Positions 63,211 through 64,000 of a DNA stretch of 64,000 nt are shown here, in pieces; within the stretch, counting starts at the first letter, position 1; the number at the start of each line of letters is the position of its first letter. The DNA is from Chryseobacterium oleae (lineage in GTDB: Bacteria > Bacteroidota > Bacteroidia > Flavobacteriales > Weeksellaceae), in assembly GCF_900115055.1 (NCBI RefSeq), contig NZ_FOVD01000005.1, positions 124,001-188,000 of the forward strand, read 5' to 3'. Under the pieces are notes generated by a model that made no database searches, was not told where the DNA came from, and saw only the letters and a program-made list of their open reading frames with translations. Position numbers and translations under genes: made by a program.

Positions 63211-63879
63211 TTAAAATTTATACGCAATATTCCATGCGAAACCCATATTGAATTTAGCTGAGCTTCTTCCGAAGCCCGGGACAATCATTGGCGTAATATC
63301 ATCCTGTTTGGACGTGTATACTAAATATTTCGGTTGAAGATTGATATCGATATAAAAGTTAGATTCAAACAACTGTACTCTTCCTCCCAGTGTGCCTTCC
63401 AGCCATGCAGAGGTCTGTGATGATGATGGAAATGCCACAGAAGAAGCACTCCCCCCAAATCCGCGGACCGGAACTGCCATATATTCCTGATTGTAAAAAG
63501 CACCTCCTATTTTACCTCCGGCATAGAAACCGTTGAATTCATTTTCAGGGTCTTTGGCCAGCATATAGAATGCTCCCAGCTTTACGAATGGACCACTTGC
63601 TTTTGCATCATAACCATTCTTCTGATATACATTTTTCTCAAAACCGGCTTCGGCAACCGCATGAACATTCCCTCTTATCTTGGATGAAATAAATCCCTGA
63701 TACAGCACTCTGTCTGAGAAAAAAGATACACCGGCATTCAAAACATCAAAACCCACCATGAAGTTAGGCTTATATTTCTCATGAACTTTTTTGGTTTCTT
63801 TGGTTTCCTTTTTTTCCTGGGCCATTCCCAGCATTCCTACGATGCTAAAAAAGAAGGTAAAGATTAATCTTGTCTTCAT
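63211..63879 (-). CDS. DUF6048-like outer-membrane protein
   Basis: A 222-residue protein with a signal peptide (ends at GMLGMAQ) followed by a charged stretch (EKKETKETKKVHEKY) and then alternating beta strands (NFMVGFDVLNAGVSFF ... GFYAGGKIGGAFYN ... LGGRVQLFESNFYIDINLQPKYLVYT ... NMGFAWNIAYKF). The final aromatic residue after alternating hydrophobic positions is typical of an outer-membrane beta-barrel. The family call is from general resemblance and from the upstream partner. Its start overlaps the end of the upstream gene by 35 bp, which suggests coupling. Confidence 0.65.
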   Translation of the reverse strand: MKTRLIFTFFFSIVGMLGMAQEKKETKETKKVHEKYKPNFMVGFDVLNAGVSFFSDRVLYQGFISSKIRGNVHAVAEAGFEKNVYQKNGYDAKASGPFVKLGAFYMLAKDPENEFNGFYAGGKIGGAFYNQEYMAVPVRGFGGSASSVAFPSSSQTSAWLEGTLGGRVQLFESNFYIDINLQPKYLVYTSKQDDITPMIVPGFGRSSAKFNMGFAWNIAYKF

Positions 63880-64000
63880 TCACTATTTGGTTTTGTCCTG
63901 CTTCTACTTTTTGTACAGGATTAGATTGTTTTAATTCCGAACTTAAATTTTCGTACGTTTTTTTGATCCCGCATCCCGGAGAAACATAGGCCGTCTTCGT
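63845..64000 (-). CDS. 3' end of a probable DUF6452 family gene (cut by window edge)
   Basis: A minus-strand frame enters at the right edge and stops at 63845-63847. The 51 visible residues include AYVSPGCGIKKTYENLSSEL, a C-terminal pattern like that of DUF6452 proteins, which commonly precede DUF6048 genes in flavobacteria. Too short for a firm call. Confidence 0.5.
   Translation of the reverse strand, partial: TKTAYVSPGCGIKKTYENLSSELKQSNPVQKVEAGQNQIVNEDKINLYLLF

Overview
The window looks like chromosomal DNA of a flavobacterium close to Chryseobacterium (phylum Bacteroidota). The grounds are AT-rich intergenic DNA, many TAnnTTTG promoter-like motifs (the Bacteroidota -7 element), tRNA genes without an encoded CCA end, several secreted proteins ending in type IX secretion (T9SS) sorting domains of type A and type B, GLPGLI, DUF4394, IPExxxVDY and GEVED families, and a GG-leader bacteriocin-like peptide. 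The genus is inferred from gene content, not from a marker-gene comparison.

Layout. 0-1.1 kb: 3' part of a BspA-like repeat surface protein. 1.4-3.3 kb: three small exported paralogues. 3.7-5.8 kb (minus): tuf, tRNA-Trp, secE, nusG. 6.2-7.7 kb: a DUF4394 lipoprotein. 7.8-15.6 kb (minus): a two-component system, then a three-part heavy-metal RND efflux operon. 15.7-16.7 kb: GLPGLI protein and a cysteine-rich GG-leader peptide. 17.2-19.7 kb (minus): rpsU, xerC, hpf and seven tRNA genes containing a duplicated Thr-Tyr-Gly block. 20.1-23.9 kb: a giant T9SS type B surface protein. 24.05-24.44 kb: tmRNA. 24.7-32.8 kb: an accessory stretch with an unknown protein, an M15-type peptidase without signal peptide, a Crp-like regulator, four exported paralogues, an AraC regulator and a decayed AraC remnant. 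33-34.4 kb: aldehyde dehydrogenase. 34.9-39.1 kb: acpP-fabF-rnc-IPExxxVDY-pyk. 39.2-46.3 kb (minus): semialdehyde dehydrogenase, hutG, a BCCT transporter, DUF695, hutI. 46.5-49.7 kb: ruvB, a PaiB-like protein, an MBL hydrolase, coaE. 49.8-63 kb (minus): three large mosaic T9SS proteins, two with a reprolysin-like protease domain and one of these frameshifted. 63.2-64 kb: DUF6048 and the end of a probable DUF6452 gene.

How the parts connect. The minus-strand order rpsU-xerC-hpf-tRNA(Thr-Tyr-Gly-Thr)-tuf-tRNA(Trp)-secE-nusG looks like an old translation/transcription cluster that has been opened by about 11 kb of efflux, signalling and secreted-peptide genes, and that ends after nusG with a terminator instead of continuing into rplK. 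Fatty acid synthesis (acpP, fabF), RNA processing (rnc) and glycolysis (pyk) form one plus-strand operon. HutG and HutI point to histidine breakdown, but hutH and hutU are not in the window. The best candidates for undescribed biology are the pair just downstream of tmRNA (24670-26262), the eight-cysteine GG peptide with its GLPGLI neighbour, and the arrays of small exported fibre-like proteins next to an AraC gene and its decayed relative.
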